Assembly (NCBI RefSeq): GCF_009740285.1
Contig: NZ_CP046566.1
Coordinates: forward strand, 3,138,658 to 3,202,657
Source: Phnomibacter ginsenosidimutans
GTDB lineage: Bacteria; Bacteroidota; Bacteroidia; Chitinophagales; Chitinophagaceae
Direction of reading: 5' to 3'
Length of the DNA: 64,000 bases
The notes under the pieces: generated by a model
Told to the model about the DNA's origin: nothing
Database searches by the model: none
The model's input: only the letters and a program-made list of their open reading frames with translations
Made by a program: the position numbers and the translations under genes
In this document: one piece after another, positions 9,074-17,117 of the stretch
How positions within the stretch are numbered: position 1 is the first letter of the stretch
Layout: each line of letters opens with the position of its first letter

Positions 9074-10344
9074 TTACAACCTTACTCTCACTGCATTGGC
9101 ATGTGCTTCGAGCCCTTCGGCTTCTGCCATGGCAATAACGGTTGGGGCAATGGCTTGCAAACCTTCGGGCGTCAATTGCTGGTACGTTATCTTTTTAACG
9201 AAGCTATCTATACTAACACCGCTGTACATGCGGGCATAACCATTGGTAGGCAGTGTGTGGTTGGTACCACTGGCATAATCGCCCACACTCTCCGGCGACA
9301 AATGCCCTATGAATACCGAACCGGCATTGATTACCTGCTCTGCAATCGCCGTTGCGTTGTTCATACTAATGATAAGATGTTCCGCAGCATACTCATTCAC
9401 CAGCTCTAACATGTCTTCGATGTTTGATAACACAACAGCAGTACTGTTTTCCAGTGCCGCTGCCGCCATGGCATTGCGGGGCAAACGGCTGAGTTGTGCA
9501 GCGAGTTCATCTTGCAATGCCTGCATATTGAAATCGGGCGTGGCTACCAGCAGCACCTGCGAATCTGCACCATGTTCGGCCTGACTCAATAAATCGGCCG
9601 CAACGTACTTTGGATTGGCGCTGTCATCAGCCATTACACATACTTCGCTGGGGCCTGCCGGCATATCGATGGGAATACCTGCTTGTTGTGCCAGCATTTT
9701 AGCTGCTGTTACATATTGATTGCCGGGGCCAAAAATTTTGCTGACGGCAGGAATACTTTCTGTACCGTACGTCATGGCAGCAATGGCTTGTGCACCACCG
9801 GCTTTGAAAATTTGTGTAACTCCTGCAACCTGTGCACTATACAGCACCGCCGGGTGCACCGTGCCATCTTTTTGTGGAGGTGTACACAACACAATTTCTT
9901 TACAGCCTGCCAGCTGTGCCGGCACAGCCAACATGAGCACGGTAGAAAAAGTGGTGCTGTTCCACCGGGAACATAAATACCTACCCGTTCTATACCCACC
10001 GACTTGCGCCAGCAGCGTACACCAGGCATGGTCTCTACTACTTCAGCAGGGGCGAGTTGTTTGCTGTGAAAAAAACGGATGTTGGCAGCAGCTTGTTCGA
10101 TGGCGGCTTTGAGCTCGTTGCTCAACATGTCAGCAGCTTCTGCTTTTTCTATTTCAGATACGGCCAGTTTTTGCAACTCCACGCCATCGAAATGTGCGGT
10201 GAAACGCAGCAATGCTGCATCGCCTTCTTGCCGTACGGCTTGCATCACCGGCTGCACTCTGGCATGGATCTCAGAGAGATTCATCACGGGGCGTTTGATG
10301 AGACTGGCCCACTCCTGTTTCTTCGGTTCTATTACTGATTTCAT
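9074..10344 (-). CDS. hisD: Histidinol dehydrogenase (frameshifted in this sequence)
   Basis: Two overlapping frames encode one HisD, the NAD- and Zn-dependent enzyme of the last two steps. The N-terminal frame ends after [13 protein letters not shown]; the second continues with [17 protein letters not shown], then PAGPSEV, the AAEHL segment and [18 protein letters not shown] with the catalytic Glu and His residues. The span of 1,271 bases lacks one base. Adding an A to the A5 run at 9946-9950 (T run on the coding strand) restores the conserved [14 protein letters not shown] and gives about 423 residues, the normal length. Probably a homopolymer sequencing error. R6 lies just upstream of the start. 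Confidence 0.92.
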
Positions 10345-10354
10345 ACTTTCTGTT

Positions 10355-10384
10355 ACCCTCTATATCTCCCTAAAGGGAGACTTT
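10355..10384 (-). repeat. his-operon palindromic repeat, copy R6 (hisG-hisD junction)
   Basis: The copy has the core TCTCCCTAAAGGGAGA, flanked by ACCCTCTATA and CTTTT. It lies 10 bases upstream of the hisD start codon. Confidence 0.85.
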
Positions 10385-10452
10385 TGATGGTTGATTTTAT
10401 TAGATGAAACACTGATTCATATCAGACATCTCACATCAGACATCAACAAATC

Positions 10453-11307
10453 CTAGACAATCATTTTCTCAATCGGTATCACCAGTATGCCTTGTGCACC
10501 ACGTTCTTTCAGTTGTTCAATGATGTTCCAGAAATCATTTTCATTCAGCACACTGTGTACGCTGCTCCAGCCGCTTTCGGCCAGTGGCAATACAGTGGGG
10601 CTTTTCATGCCGGGCAGCAAAGCAATGATTTCCTGCAGGCGATCGTTGGGTGCATTAAGCAAAATGTATTTGTTGTTCTTGGCCTTTTTTACTGCCTGCA
10701 TGCGAAACACCAGGCTGCTGAGGATAGCCAGTTTTTCTTCGCTCAACTCATTGTTGCGCACCAGTACGGCTTCGCTTTTGAGAATGGTTTCGGTTTCCTT
10801 CAAGCCATTCATGAACAAAGTGCTGCCGCTGCTTACCAAATCTACAATGGCATCGCTGAGGCCAATGCCGGGAGCAATTTCAACGCTGCCGCTGATTTCA
10901 TGTATTTCGGCGTTGATGTTGTTGTCGTCTAAAAACTTACGTACCAGTACAGGGTAACTGGTGGCAATGGTTTTGCCTTGCAAATATTGTGCACCGGTGT
11001 AGTTTTCGTCTTTGCCCACACCCACGGCCAGGCGGCATTTGCTAAAGCCGAGTTTTTCTACAACGGTCACCGCTTTCTGCTTTTCGTAGAGTACGTTTTC
11101 GCCTACAATACCAATGTCGGCTACTTTGTCGGCTACGTACTGTGGAATATCATCATCGCGGAGGAAGAATACTTCGAGGGGAAAGTTTTCGGCTTCGGCT
11201 TTGAGCTTGTTCATGCCGTTGCGAACGTCGATGCCGCAATCTTTCAGGAGCTTGATGCTGTCTTCGTAGAGGCGGCCGGATTTCTGAATGGCTATTTTGA
11301 GTTTCAT
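10453..11307 (-). CDS. hisG: ATP phosphoribosyltransferase, long (self-regulated) form
   Basis: A 284-residue first enzyme of histidine synthesis, joining ATP and PRPP. It is the long form: a type II periplasmic-binding-protein-like catalytic core (KIAIQKSGRL; the PRPP loop is near DAIVDLVSSGSTL) plus a C-terminal ACT-like regulatory domain from about residue 210 (GMKSPTVLPL, then WSSVHSVLNENDFWNIIEQL). The long form is normally inhibited by histidine and does not need HisZ. It is the first enzyme gene of the operon, 130 bp downstream of the attenuator terminator. Confidence 0.97.
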   Translation of the reverse strand: MKLKIAIQKSGRLYEDSIKLLKDCGIDVRNGMNKLKAEAENFPLEVFFLRDDDIPQYVADKVADIGIVGENVLYEKQKAVTVVEKLGFSKCRLAVGVGKDENYTGAQYLQGKTIATSYPVLVRKFLDDNNINAEIHEISGSVEIAPGIGLSDAIVDLVSSGSTLFMNGLKETETILKSEAVLVRNNELSEEKLAILSSLVFRMQAVKKAKNNKYILLNAPNDRLQEIIALLPGMKSPTVLPLAESGWSSVHSVLNENDFWNIIEQLKERGAQGILVIPIEKMIV

Positions 11308-11437
11308 ACTATGCTTTGCGTTTTTCGTTTGTCGTTTTTTGTTATTGGTTCTTCGTCAATTGTCTCTGGTTCATTGAGGCGATGCAGATGCAGTGAGTGA
11401 CACAACACCGCTGCCACCTGCACTACAGCTCATCAAC

Positions 11438-11479
11438 AAAAAAACAAGAAGGGCTCACCACGTAGGTAAGCCCTTCTTG
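11438..11479 (-). terminator. Attenuator terminator of the his operon
   Basis: An 11-bp perfect stem (11445-11455 with 11469-11479) is followed on the minus strand by seven U (A run at 11438-11444). The loop can add a further ACC/GGT pairing. It lies 37 bases after the hisL stop codon and before hisG. Alternative pairings are visible in the leader RNA: CGUACA (within the leader codons, 11551-11556) with UGUACG (11498-11503), and the same downstream segment (ACGUA) with UACGU in the terminator loop. The strong hairpin is plain in the sequence; the alternative structures are weak and inferred. Confidence 0.85.
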
Positions 11480-11516
11480 CAATGTTTTGTATGTATACGT
11501 ACACAACAGCACCGGC

Positions 11517-11570
11517 CTACCCGAGGAGGTAAGTATGATGATGATGGATATGTACGAGCTGCTTTTTCAT
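11517..11570 (-). CDS. hisL: his operon leader peptide
   Basis: A 17-residue ORF, MKKQLVHIHHHHTYLLG, with five His in six residues, all as CAT codons. It starts 8 bases after a consensus promoter and is followed after 37 bases by a strong rho-independent terminator, then hisG. This is the classic arrangement for ribosome-mediated attenuation: when His-tRNA is scarce, ribosomes stall on the CAT run and the terminator does not form. The peptide is expected to have no function of its own. The predicted 5' leader is only a few bases long, so translation would be nearly leaderless. Confidence 0.88.
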   Translation of the reverse strand: MKKQLVHIHHHHTYLLG

Positions 11571-11578
11571 TTGCTGTG

Positions 11579-11609
11579 CAAAAATAGGCCGACATTTCAA
11601 ACCGCCAAA
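11579..11609 (-). promoter_or_regulatory. Promoter of the his operon (Bacteroidetes type)
   Basis: On the minus strand TTTG (11606-11609) is followed after exactly 19 bases by TATTTTTG (11579-11586), a full match to the Bacteroidetes TTTG-N19-TAnnTTTG consensus. Transcription should begin around 11572-11575, directly ahead of the hisL ATG at 11570. Confidence 0.8.
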
Positions 11610-11650
11610 TTCGGAAACCGGTATTTTCGTTTTCCTGACGAATAACTGAC

Positions 11651-13093
11651 ATGAACAAAACCATTGATACCATAGAAACGCTGGCGGCACAAGCCTGTGG
11701 CCATGTACCAGAACGCATTGAACTATTGCCCCAAAGTGGTAGCGACAGACGCTATTTCCGGATTTATGATGAAGGAAAAACGCTGATTGGCACGTATAAC
11801 CTCAACATAAAAGAGAACGACACTTTCATTTATTTCAGCCGGCACTTTTCGGAGAAAGGCCTGCCCGTACCCGCTATTGTAGCTGTAAATGAAAAAGGCA
11901 CGGCCTACATTCAAACCGACCTGGGCAACGACAGCCTGCTGAACAAACTGGAAGCCCACGGCTACAATGACTATGTAAAAAGCTTGTTTGCTGAAAGCCT
12001 CACCCAGCTGGCCCGCCTGCAAGTGAAGGGCCATGAAGGCCTCGATTACAACCGCTGCATTACGGCGAAAGAGTTTGGCAAGCAGGCCATTTTGAGCGAC
12101 CTGCTGTATTTTAAATATTACTTTCTGGATGCCTTGCAGCAACCCTACGACAAGCAGGCCATGATTGATGATTTTGATGCACTGGCTACTTACCTGACGC
12201 ATACGGAATACAAGTTTTTTATGTTCCGCGATTTTCAGAGCCGCAACATCATCATCAACAACGACCAGCCCTACTTCATCGATTATCAGGGTGGCATGAA
12301 AGGTGCTCCGCAATACGATGCTGCCAGTATGATTTGGCAGGCCCGTGCCGACCTGCCAGATGACTGGAAGCAAGACTTGCTGCTGCATTACATGACCTCT
12401 TTGGAAGAAGTACTGGGCCACCCTATTGACCGTAACATTTTTGTGGCACAGTACTATGGCTATGTGCTCATTCGCTTATTGCAAGTGTTGGGTGCGTATG
12501 GCTTCCGTGGTTTGTTTGAAAGAAAGGCGCAGTTTTTGAGCAGCATACCACAAGCATTGCGCAACCTGAAATGGTTTATCACAAACCGTCCGCTGGCAAT
12601 ACATGTGCCCGAGTTTAAACGCATGCTCAATCTGGTGGTAGATGATGCCGTGATTGCCCGTTTTGATCCGCCGAAGGCTGATGAAAACACGCCGCTGGTG
12701 GTGGAAGTCAACAGCTTTAGCTTTAAGAAAAATGGCTACCCCAAAGATGACAGCGATAACGGTGGTGGATTTGTGTTTGACATGCGGGGCATACTCAACC
12801 CCGGCCGCATAGACGAATACAAAACCCTGACGGGTAAAGACAAAGAAGTGATGGACTATCTGGAACAGAAAACCCGCATGCCGGAGTTTTTGAATAGTGT
12901 GTGGGATATGGTAGACATCAGCGTGGAAGATTATTTGCAACGCGGTTTTAGCAAACTGATGGTAAACTTTGGTTGCACGGGTGGCCAGCACCGCAGTGTG
13001 TATGCCGCCGAGCAAACCGCCCGCCACCTGCGCAATAAGTACAAGGTGAAAACAGTAGTAACGCACATTAATAGTGAGCATTGGGTGAAGTAG
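11651..13093 (+). CDS. Sugar kinase (AmgK/APH-like) fused to a RapZ C-terminal domain
   Basis: A 480-residue two-domain protein. Residues 1-330 or so are an aminoglycoside-phosphotransferase-like kinase: the SGSDRRYFRIYDEG nucleotide loop, the catalytic loop FMFRDFQSRNII, and the metal site YFIDYQGG. AmgK kinases of this type phosphorylate MurNAc and GlcNAc at the anomeric carbon. Residues from about 345 to 480 match the C-terminal domain of RapZ (VVEVNSFSFKKNGYP, FDMRGILNPG, GCTGGQHRSVYAAEQ), which in E. coli binds glucosamine-6-phosphate and small RNA. The next gene is a MurU-like nucleotidyltransferase, so a cell-wall sugar salvage role is likely. The gene is divergent from the his operon. 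Confidence 0.85.
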   Translation: MNKTIDTIETLAAQACGHVPERIELLPQSGSDRRYFRIYDEGKTLIGTYNLNIKENDTFIYFSRHFSEKGLPVPAIVAVNEKGTAYIQTDLGNDSLLNKLEAHGYNDYVKSLFAESLTQLARLQVKGHEGLDYNRCITAKEFGKQAILSDLLYFKYYFLDALQQPYDKQAMIDDFDALATYLTHTEYKFFMFRDFQSRNIIINNDQPYFIDYQGGMKGAPQYDAASMIWQARADLPDDWKQDLLLHYMTSLEEVLGHPIDRNIFVAQYYGYVLIRLLQVLGAYGFRGLFERKAQFLSSIPQALRNLKWFITNRPLAIHVPEFKRMLNLVVDDAVIARFDPPKADENTPLVVEVNSFSFKKNGYPKDDSDNGGGFVFDMRGILNPGRIDEYKTLTGKDKEVMDYLEQKTRMPEFLNSVWDMVDISVEDYLQRGFSKLMVNFGCTGGQHRSVYAAEQTARHLRNKYKVKTVVTHINSEHWVK

Positions 13094-13119
13094 ATCCCTC
13101 ACCTATTCAGTAGTCTTTT

Positions 13120-13159
13120 AGTTGACGCGTTTACTGGTTAACTAGTAAACGCGTCAACT
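13120..13159. repeat. Perfect 16-bp inverted repeat between the kinase and murU genes
   Basis: AGTTGACGCGTTTACT (13120-13135) and its exact reverse complement (13144-13159) enclose an 8-base spacer, itself rich in GTTAAC. It starts 26 bp after the kinase stop. There is no T run, so it is not a standard terminator; it could be a protein-binding site or an RNA stem. Confidence 0.85.
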
Positions 13160-13162
13160 GTT

Positions 13163-13206
13163 CAACCAACCAACCAACCAACCAACCAACCAACCAACCA
13201 ACCAAC
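13163..13206. repeat. Tetranucleotide microsatellite (CAAC)11
   Basis: Eleven uninterrupted copies of CAAC fill 13163-13206, followed by degenerate copies (CTAC, CTAC, AAAC, CAAC) almost to the start codon at 13228. Arrays of this kind change copy number by slippage. Here it lies in the 5' untranslated or promoter region of the murU-like gene, so length changes would alter spacing rather than reading frame. Confidence 0.9.
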
Positions 13207-13227
13207 CTACCTACAAACCAACAACTC

Positions 13228-13944
13228 ATGATAGCCATGATACTCGCCGCCGGCCTCGGCACAAGATTGAAACCGTGGACAGATGCGCATCCTAAAGCGC
13301 TGGCAGTGGTGAATGGCAAGCCGGTGCTGCAGCGCAATATTGAATACCTGCAACAAGCGGGCATACAAAAAGTGGTGGTAAACGTTCATCATTTTGCGGA
13401 TCAAATTATGGCTGCAGTGCAAGCAAACAATGGCTGGGGCGCCGAAGTGCTGATAAGCGATGAAACGGATGAAGTGCTGGAAACTGGCGGCGGCATTCGC
13501 AAAGCGGTGCCCTTGTTTGGCGATGCTACAGATGTGCTGGTAATGAATGCCGACATCCTCACAGATATGAACCTGCAGGCATTTATGCAGGCACATGCCA
13601 GCAACAAAGCCGATGCTACACTGGCAGTGAGCAATCGTTCTTCCTCCCGTTGTTTTTTGTTTGATCTGCAGCACCAACTGGTGGGCTGGCGCAATAAAAA
13701 CACTGGTGAAACCAAACTGCCTGTTGCTACGGATGCTCCTGTTGAAAAATCTTTCAGCGGCATCCACATCATCAATGAAAGTATATTCCGGCACATGCCT
13801 TTTGAAGGTAAGTTTTCGATGGTGGATGTGTACCTGCAACTGTGTGCTACGCACCGTATACAATCGTTTGATCACAGTGGCAGCAAGTTCATTGATATCG
13901 GCACGATGGAAAAACTGGCACAAGCGGCGGAAATGTTTATTTAA
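13228..13944 (+). CDS. MurNAc-1-phosphate uridylyltransferase-like nucleotidyltransferase
   Basis: A 238-residue GT-A-fold NTP transferase. It has the nucleotide loop MILAAGLGTRLKPWTDAHPKAL, the motif LETGGGIRKAVPLFGD, and NADIL with the metal-binding Asp. These match MurU, which makes UDP-MurNAc from MurNAc-1-phosphate in the salvage route that bypasses MurA and fosfomycin. An AmgK-like kinase lies directly upstream, the usual partner. Two in-frame starts are possible (13228 or 13237); MIAMILAAG versus MILAAG. A sugar-1-phosphate other than MurNAc cannot be excluded. Confidence 0.83.
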   Translation: MIAMILAAGLGTRLKPWTDAHPKALAVVNGKPVLQRNIEYLQQAGIQKVVVNVHHFADQIMAAVQANNGWGAEVLISDETDEVLETGGGIRKAVPLFGDATDVLVMNADILTDMNLQAFMQAHASNKADATLAVSNRSSSRCFLFDLQHQLVGWRNKNTGETKLPVATDAPVEKSFSGIHIINESIFRHMPFEGKFSMVDVYLQLCATHRIQSFDHSGSKFIDIGTMEKLAQAAEMFI

Positions 13945-14028
13945 CAATACAGGAACCGGAATTTTAAATCCGTAAAGGGATATTGCAAACCAGACAACCG
14001 CATTGTTACACAACACAAACTACTACAC

Positions 14029-15273
14029 ATGCAAACAGAACAGGTATTAATGATATTATGCGGGGTAATTGTGATTTCGTATTTGTTTTCCATCGTGAGT
14101 AGAAAACTGCGGGTGCCTTCAGTGCTGCTGCTGATGTTTTCAGGTATTATTGGCCGTTACTTCACCGATAAATATCAACTCACTGTTGAGCTTCCACGAC
14201 TGGTAGTAGAAGGACTTGGCGTGGTAGGTCTCATTATGATTGTACTGGAAGCCGGGCTTGATTTGAAATTGACCAGAGATAAGTTGCCGTTAATACGCAA
14301 ATCGTTTTTCTCTGCGAGTGTTATCTTCTTTGCTTCAGCTGCATTGATAACGGGCATATTGGTGTATTGGTTAGAAGAATCGTTGATTCAGTGCATCGTG
14401 TATGCCATCCCCATGTCCATTATCAGCTCCGCCATTGTTATTCCGAGTTTGCATCACCTGACCAATGCCAAAAAAGAATTTTTGGTGTATGAGGCGTCGT
14501 TCTCCGACATCGTTGGCATCATCGTATTCAACTATTTTGTTGCAGAAGAAATTCTCACCTGGGCGTCTGCAGGCATCTTTGTCGGGGGCATTGTTGGTTC
14601 TGTTGTTTTATCCATTGCATTTTCGGTGTTGCTGTTTCTCATCATGACCAACACTAAACTCAACATTAAATTTTTTCTGATTATTTCATTGTTGATTTTG
14701 CTGTACGCCAGTGGCAAATTATTACACCTCCCCTCGTTGTTGATTATACTTGTTTTCGGCTTAATGATCGAACAACTGGAACCTGGTGAAACTGCCAGCA
14801 TTTTTAGGCACTTACAGCAAAAAACAAGTACACGAAATTCATGAGATACTCCACTCCATTACAGCCGAGCTTTCCTTTTTGGTGCGTACTTTTTCTTCAT
14901 TTTGTTTGGCTACACCATACAAATAGAATTGGTGTTTCAGGCAGATGTAGCACTCGTAGGCGGCATGATTGTGCTGGCGTTATTACTGGTAAGGTTGTTT
15001 TATTTACGGGTATTTATGAAAGCCAATTTGTTACCCGAATTGTTTTTCATGCCCCGTGGCCTCATCACCATTGTGCTCTTTTACAAAATACCTGAGGTAC
15101 TAAAACTGAGCAGTTTCAATGAAAGTATTATTGCCTTCGTGATTTTGGCTACGAGCACACTCATGATGCTCGGCAGCATTTTTTACAAAGGAGAAAAAGA
15201 GCCCATTCAAGAGGAGCAGTTGTTTGCAGATAATCTGACTCACGAAACTGTATCCGAAGCTAAAACAACTTAA
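14029..15273 (+). CDS. Cation:proton antiporter (two compensating frameshifts)
   Basis: A membrane transporter of about 414 residues with ten or more hydrophobic segments, resembling CPA-type Na+ or K+/H+ exchangers (helix start LRVPSVLLLMFSGIIGRYF; MIVLEAGLDLKL). The first frame stops at 14844, and the same frame resumes at about 14895. Between them the true reading (QQKQVHEIHEILHSITAELSFLV) is in another frame. Removing one A from the A6 run at 14819-14824 and adding one T to the T5 run at 14890-14894 joins everything. The total span is a multiple of three. The stop overlaps the convergent DUF72 gene by four bases. Confidence 0.8.
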
Positions 15274-16106
15274 AACAAGGTTGACTGCTTGGGCAAAAAC
15301 TGAGGGCGTTTGCACAAAATACCGGTTTGCAATTGCAACCGCTGCGCCATGTAATCAATCAGCTCAGGTGCTCCTTCTTCTTCGGGGTGATGCATGAAAA
15401 AATATACTTCCCGTACACCATTTTTCACCCAGTGACGTATGCGTTCAATCCATGCATCAATGCGGGTGTAATCTGTAGGATGCAGGTTGTTACCCAAGAA
15501 TCGCACCAATGCAATATCCGTGGTCAAGTGCATGTGGCACACATCTCGCCGGCCTGGCGCATCGGTTATCACCCAACCAATGCCATGCTGTTGCAATAGC
15601 TGCGCTGTTTGCTCTTGAGCAGCTGGCGTGTACCAATCGGGATGGCGGAGTTCTACAAAAAAAGACAAGTGCTTGGGTAATGATGCGAGATACTCCATCA
15701 GCGGTGCCTGCATGGCCGGCGACAATCCTTCACTCACCTGCAAAAACGATGGGCCCAAATGTGGCTGCAATGCTTCAATAGATTCGAGGAACTGCTGCGT
15801 TTGCTGTGTGGCATTGGTAAACTGGCTGTAATGGCTGATGCTCTGCGGAAACTTCGGACAAAATTTGAATGCACGGCCTTTCACTTTGGCAACCCATTTT
15901 TTTACCGTTTCGGCAGGAAAAATGCGGTAGTGCATCGCATTCATTTCAATGCTGTTGAACTGACGGATGTACGTGTCCAGTATCTCCGCATCCTTTATAT
16001 TGGCCGGATAAATTTTACCCAGCCATGCATCGCATTTCCATTGGGTACAGCCCAAGTAAATAGTGGGTGCAGTGGCCGACTTCCCCTTGAGCACTGCGGC
16101 ATTCAT
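15270..16106 (-). CDS. DUF72 domain-containing protein (YecE-like)
   Basis: A 278-residue protein with DUF72 signatures: YLGCTQWKCDAWLGKIYP near the start, FNSIEMNAMHYRIFPAETVKKW, FKFCPKFPQSISH, VELRHPDWY, and VYFFMHHPEEEGAP near the end. DUF72 proteins adopt a TIM-barrel fold; the biochemical role is unknown. It ends four bases inside the convergent antiporter gene and lies 110 bp downstream of a HAD gene on the same strand. Confidence 0.88.
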   Translation of the reverse strand: MNAAVLKGKSATAPTIYLGCTQWKCDAWLGKIYPANIKDAEILDTYIRQFNSIEMNAMHYRIFPAETVKKWVAKVKGRAFKFCPKFPQSISHYSQFTNATQQTQQFLESIEALQPHLGPSFLQVSEGLSPAMQAPLMEYLASLPKHLSFFVELRHPDWYTPAAQEQTAQLLQQHGIGWVITDAPGRRDVCHMHLTTDIALVRFLGNNLHPTDYTRIDAWIERIRHWVKNGVREVYFFMHHPEEEGAPELIDYMAQRLQLQTGILCKRPQFLPKQSTLF

Positions 16107-16216
16107 AGCAGGATCTTTGCGGCAGTTGTAGCTGCGCCATCTGTAGCAATGCAGGATCTATTCGGCCAAACTTCATACAGCAAATTCGTTCTGTGTTCTT
16201 CGTAACTCCACATCCG

Positions 16217-17062
16217 TTATACAACGGCTGCTTCGCAAATCCAGGTGGGTACAATGCCCGTCGATACAATGCGGCTCTCGGCATCTTTGGGTTGTGTGTT
16301 GCCGGTAAGCACCAGCATGGTATCCAATCCAAACTTATTGCCACCCAAAATATCAGTAGCGAGTGTATCGCCAATCATCAAAATATCTTTTTTAGAAATG
16401 CTTCGCTTGGCCTGCAGCCTTTCGTAGGCAAACATGAAAATCTGTGTATCAGGTTTGCCAAAACGAATGAACTTTTTGCCCACTACTTTTTCAATCATGT
16501 GGGCCAGTGCTCCTACGGCTATGCTTACGTCGTGGTTATTTACCGGGTAAGAATTATCGGGGTTGGCAGCAATGGCAGGAATGGTACGGTGGCGCAACAA
16601 ATTCACGGCTTTGTTCAAATCACGAAACCAATCAAAGCCTTCATCATCCAGCATTACCAAGGCATTCACCTTGTGCATGTTGCTGTCGTCTATTTCGCTC
16701 ACGGGCATGGTGTGCAAGCCACTGCTTTCAATGTAATGCGCCGAATTTTCAGTACCCAGATAAGCAACAATACCATCATTTACTTTCAGGTCTAAAAATT
16801 CTTTGGCCAGCATGCCCGATGAAATAATATGATCGGGTTGAATATTGTACAGGCCTGCCCGGTGAAAGGAGGAAGCCAGCAATTCGGGACTGCGGCTGGC
16901 ATCGTTGGTAATAATGTAGTATTCCTTTCCCTGCTCTTCCAGCAATGCAAATGTGCGGTCTACGCCGGGCACCAACCCCTGATAAGAACGCAGCACACCG
17001 TACGAGTCGAAAAAAATGACATCATACTGATCAATCACGGAACGGAAATCAGACAAATGCAT
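16217..17062 (-). CDS. HAD superfamily (class IIA) hydrolase, NagD-like, with altered motif I
   Basis: A 281-residue HAD-IIA protein. The nucleophile motif is FFDSYGVLR, so the usual second Asp (DxD) is Tyr; in one known HAD-IIA subgroup this position is Trp. Motif II is IITNDAS, and motif IV is MIGDTLATDILGGNKFG, with both acidic residues kept. IRFGKPDTQIF matches the GKP motif of NagD-like proteins. Without the second Asp, phosphatase turnover should be slow or directed at another reaction. The substrate is unknown. rsmI lies upstream on the same strand with a 55-bp gap. Confidence 0.85.
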   Translation of the reverse strand: MHLSDFRSVIDQYDVIFFDSYGVLRSYQGLVPGVDRTFALLEEQGKEYYIITNDASRSPELLASSFHRAGLYNIQPDHIISSGMLAKEFLDLKVNDGIVAYLGTENSAHYIESSGLHTMPVSEIDDSNMHKVNALVMLDDEGFDWFRDLNKAVNLLRHRTIPAIAANPDNSYPVNNHDVSIAVGALAHMIEKVVGKKFIRFGKPDTQIFMFAYERLQAKRSISKKDILMIGDTLATDILGGNKFGLDTMLVLTGNTQPKDAESRIVSTGIVPTWICEAAVV

Positions 17063-17117
17063 GGTGCAAAAGCAGTTTAGTTGGTACGAAAAAAAAAACT
17101 TCGTAAAGCAGCAGTCG

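Noticed and set aside
5189-10344. hisA and hisD as pseudogenes
   Set aside because: Each needs only a single base to restore a full conserved enzyme, similar errors occur in essential genes, and the other his genes are intact.
11455-11718. An 87-codon minus-strand ORF across the his leader
   Set aside because: It reads the CAT run as Ser codons and overlaps the kinase gene start and the terminator; hisL is the better reading.
13163-13206. CRISPR-like short repeats
   Set aside because: Four-base units with no spacers; this is a microsatellite, not an array.
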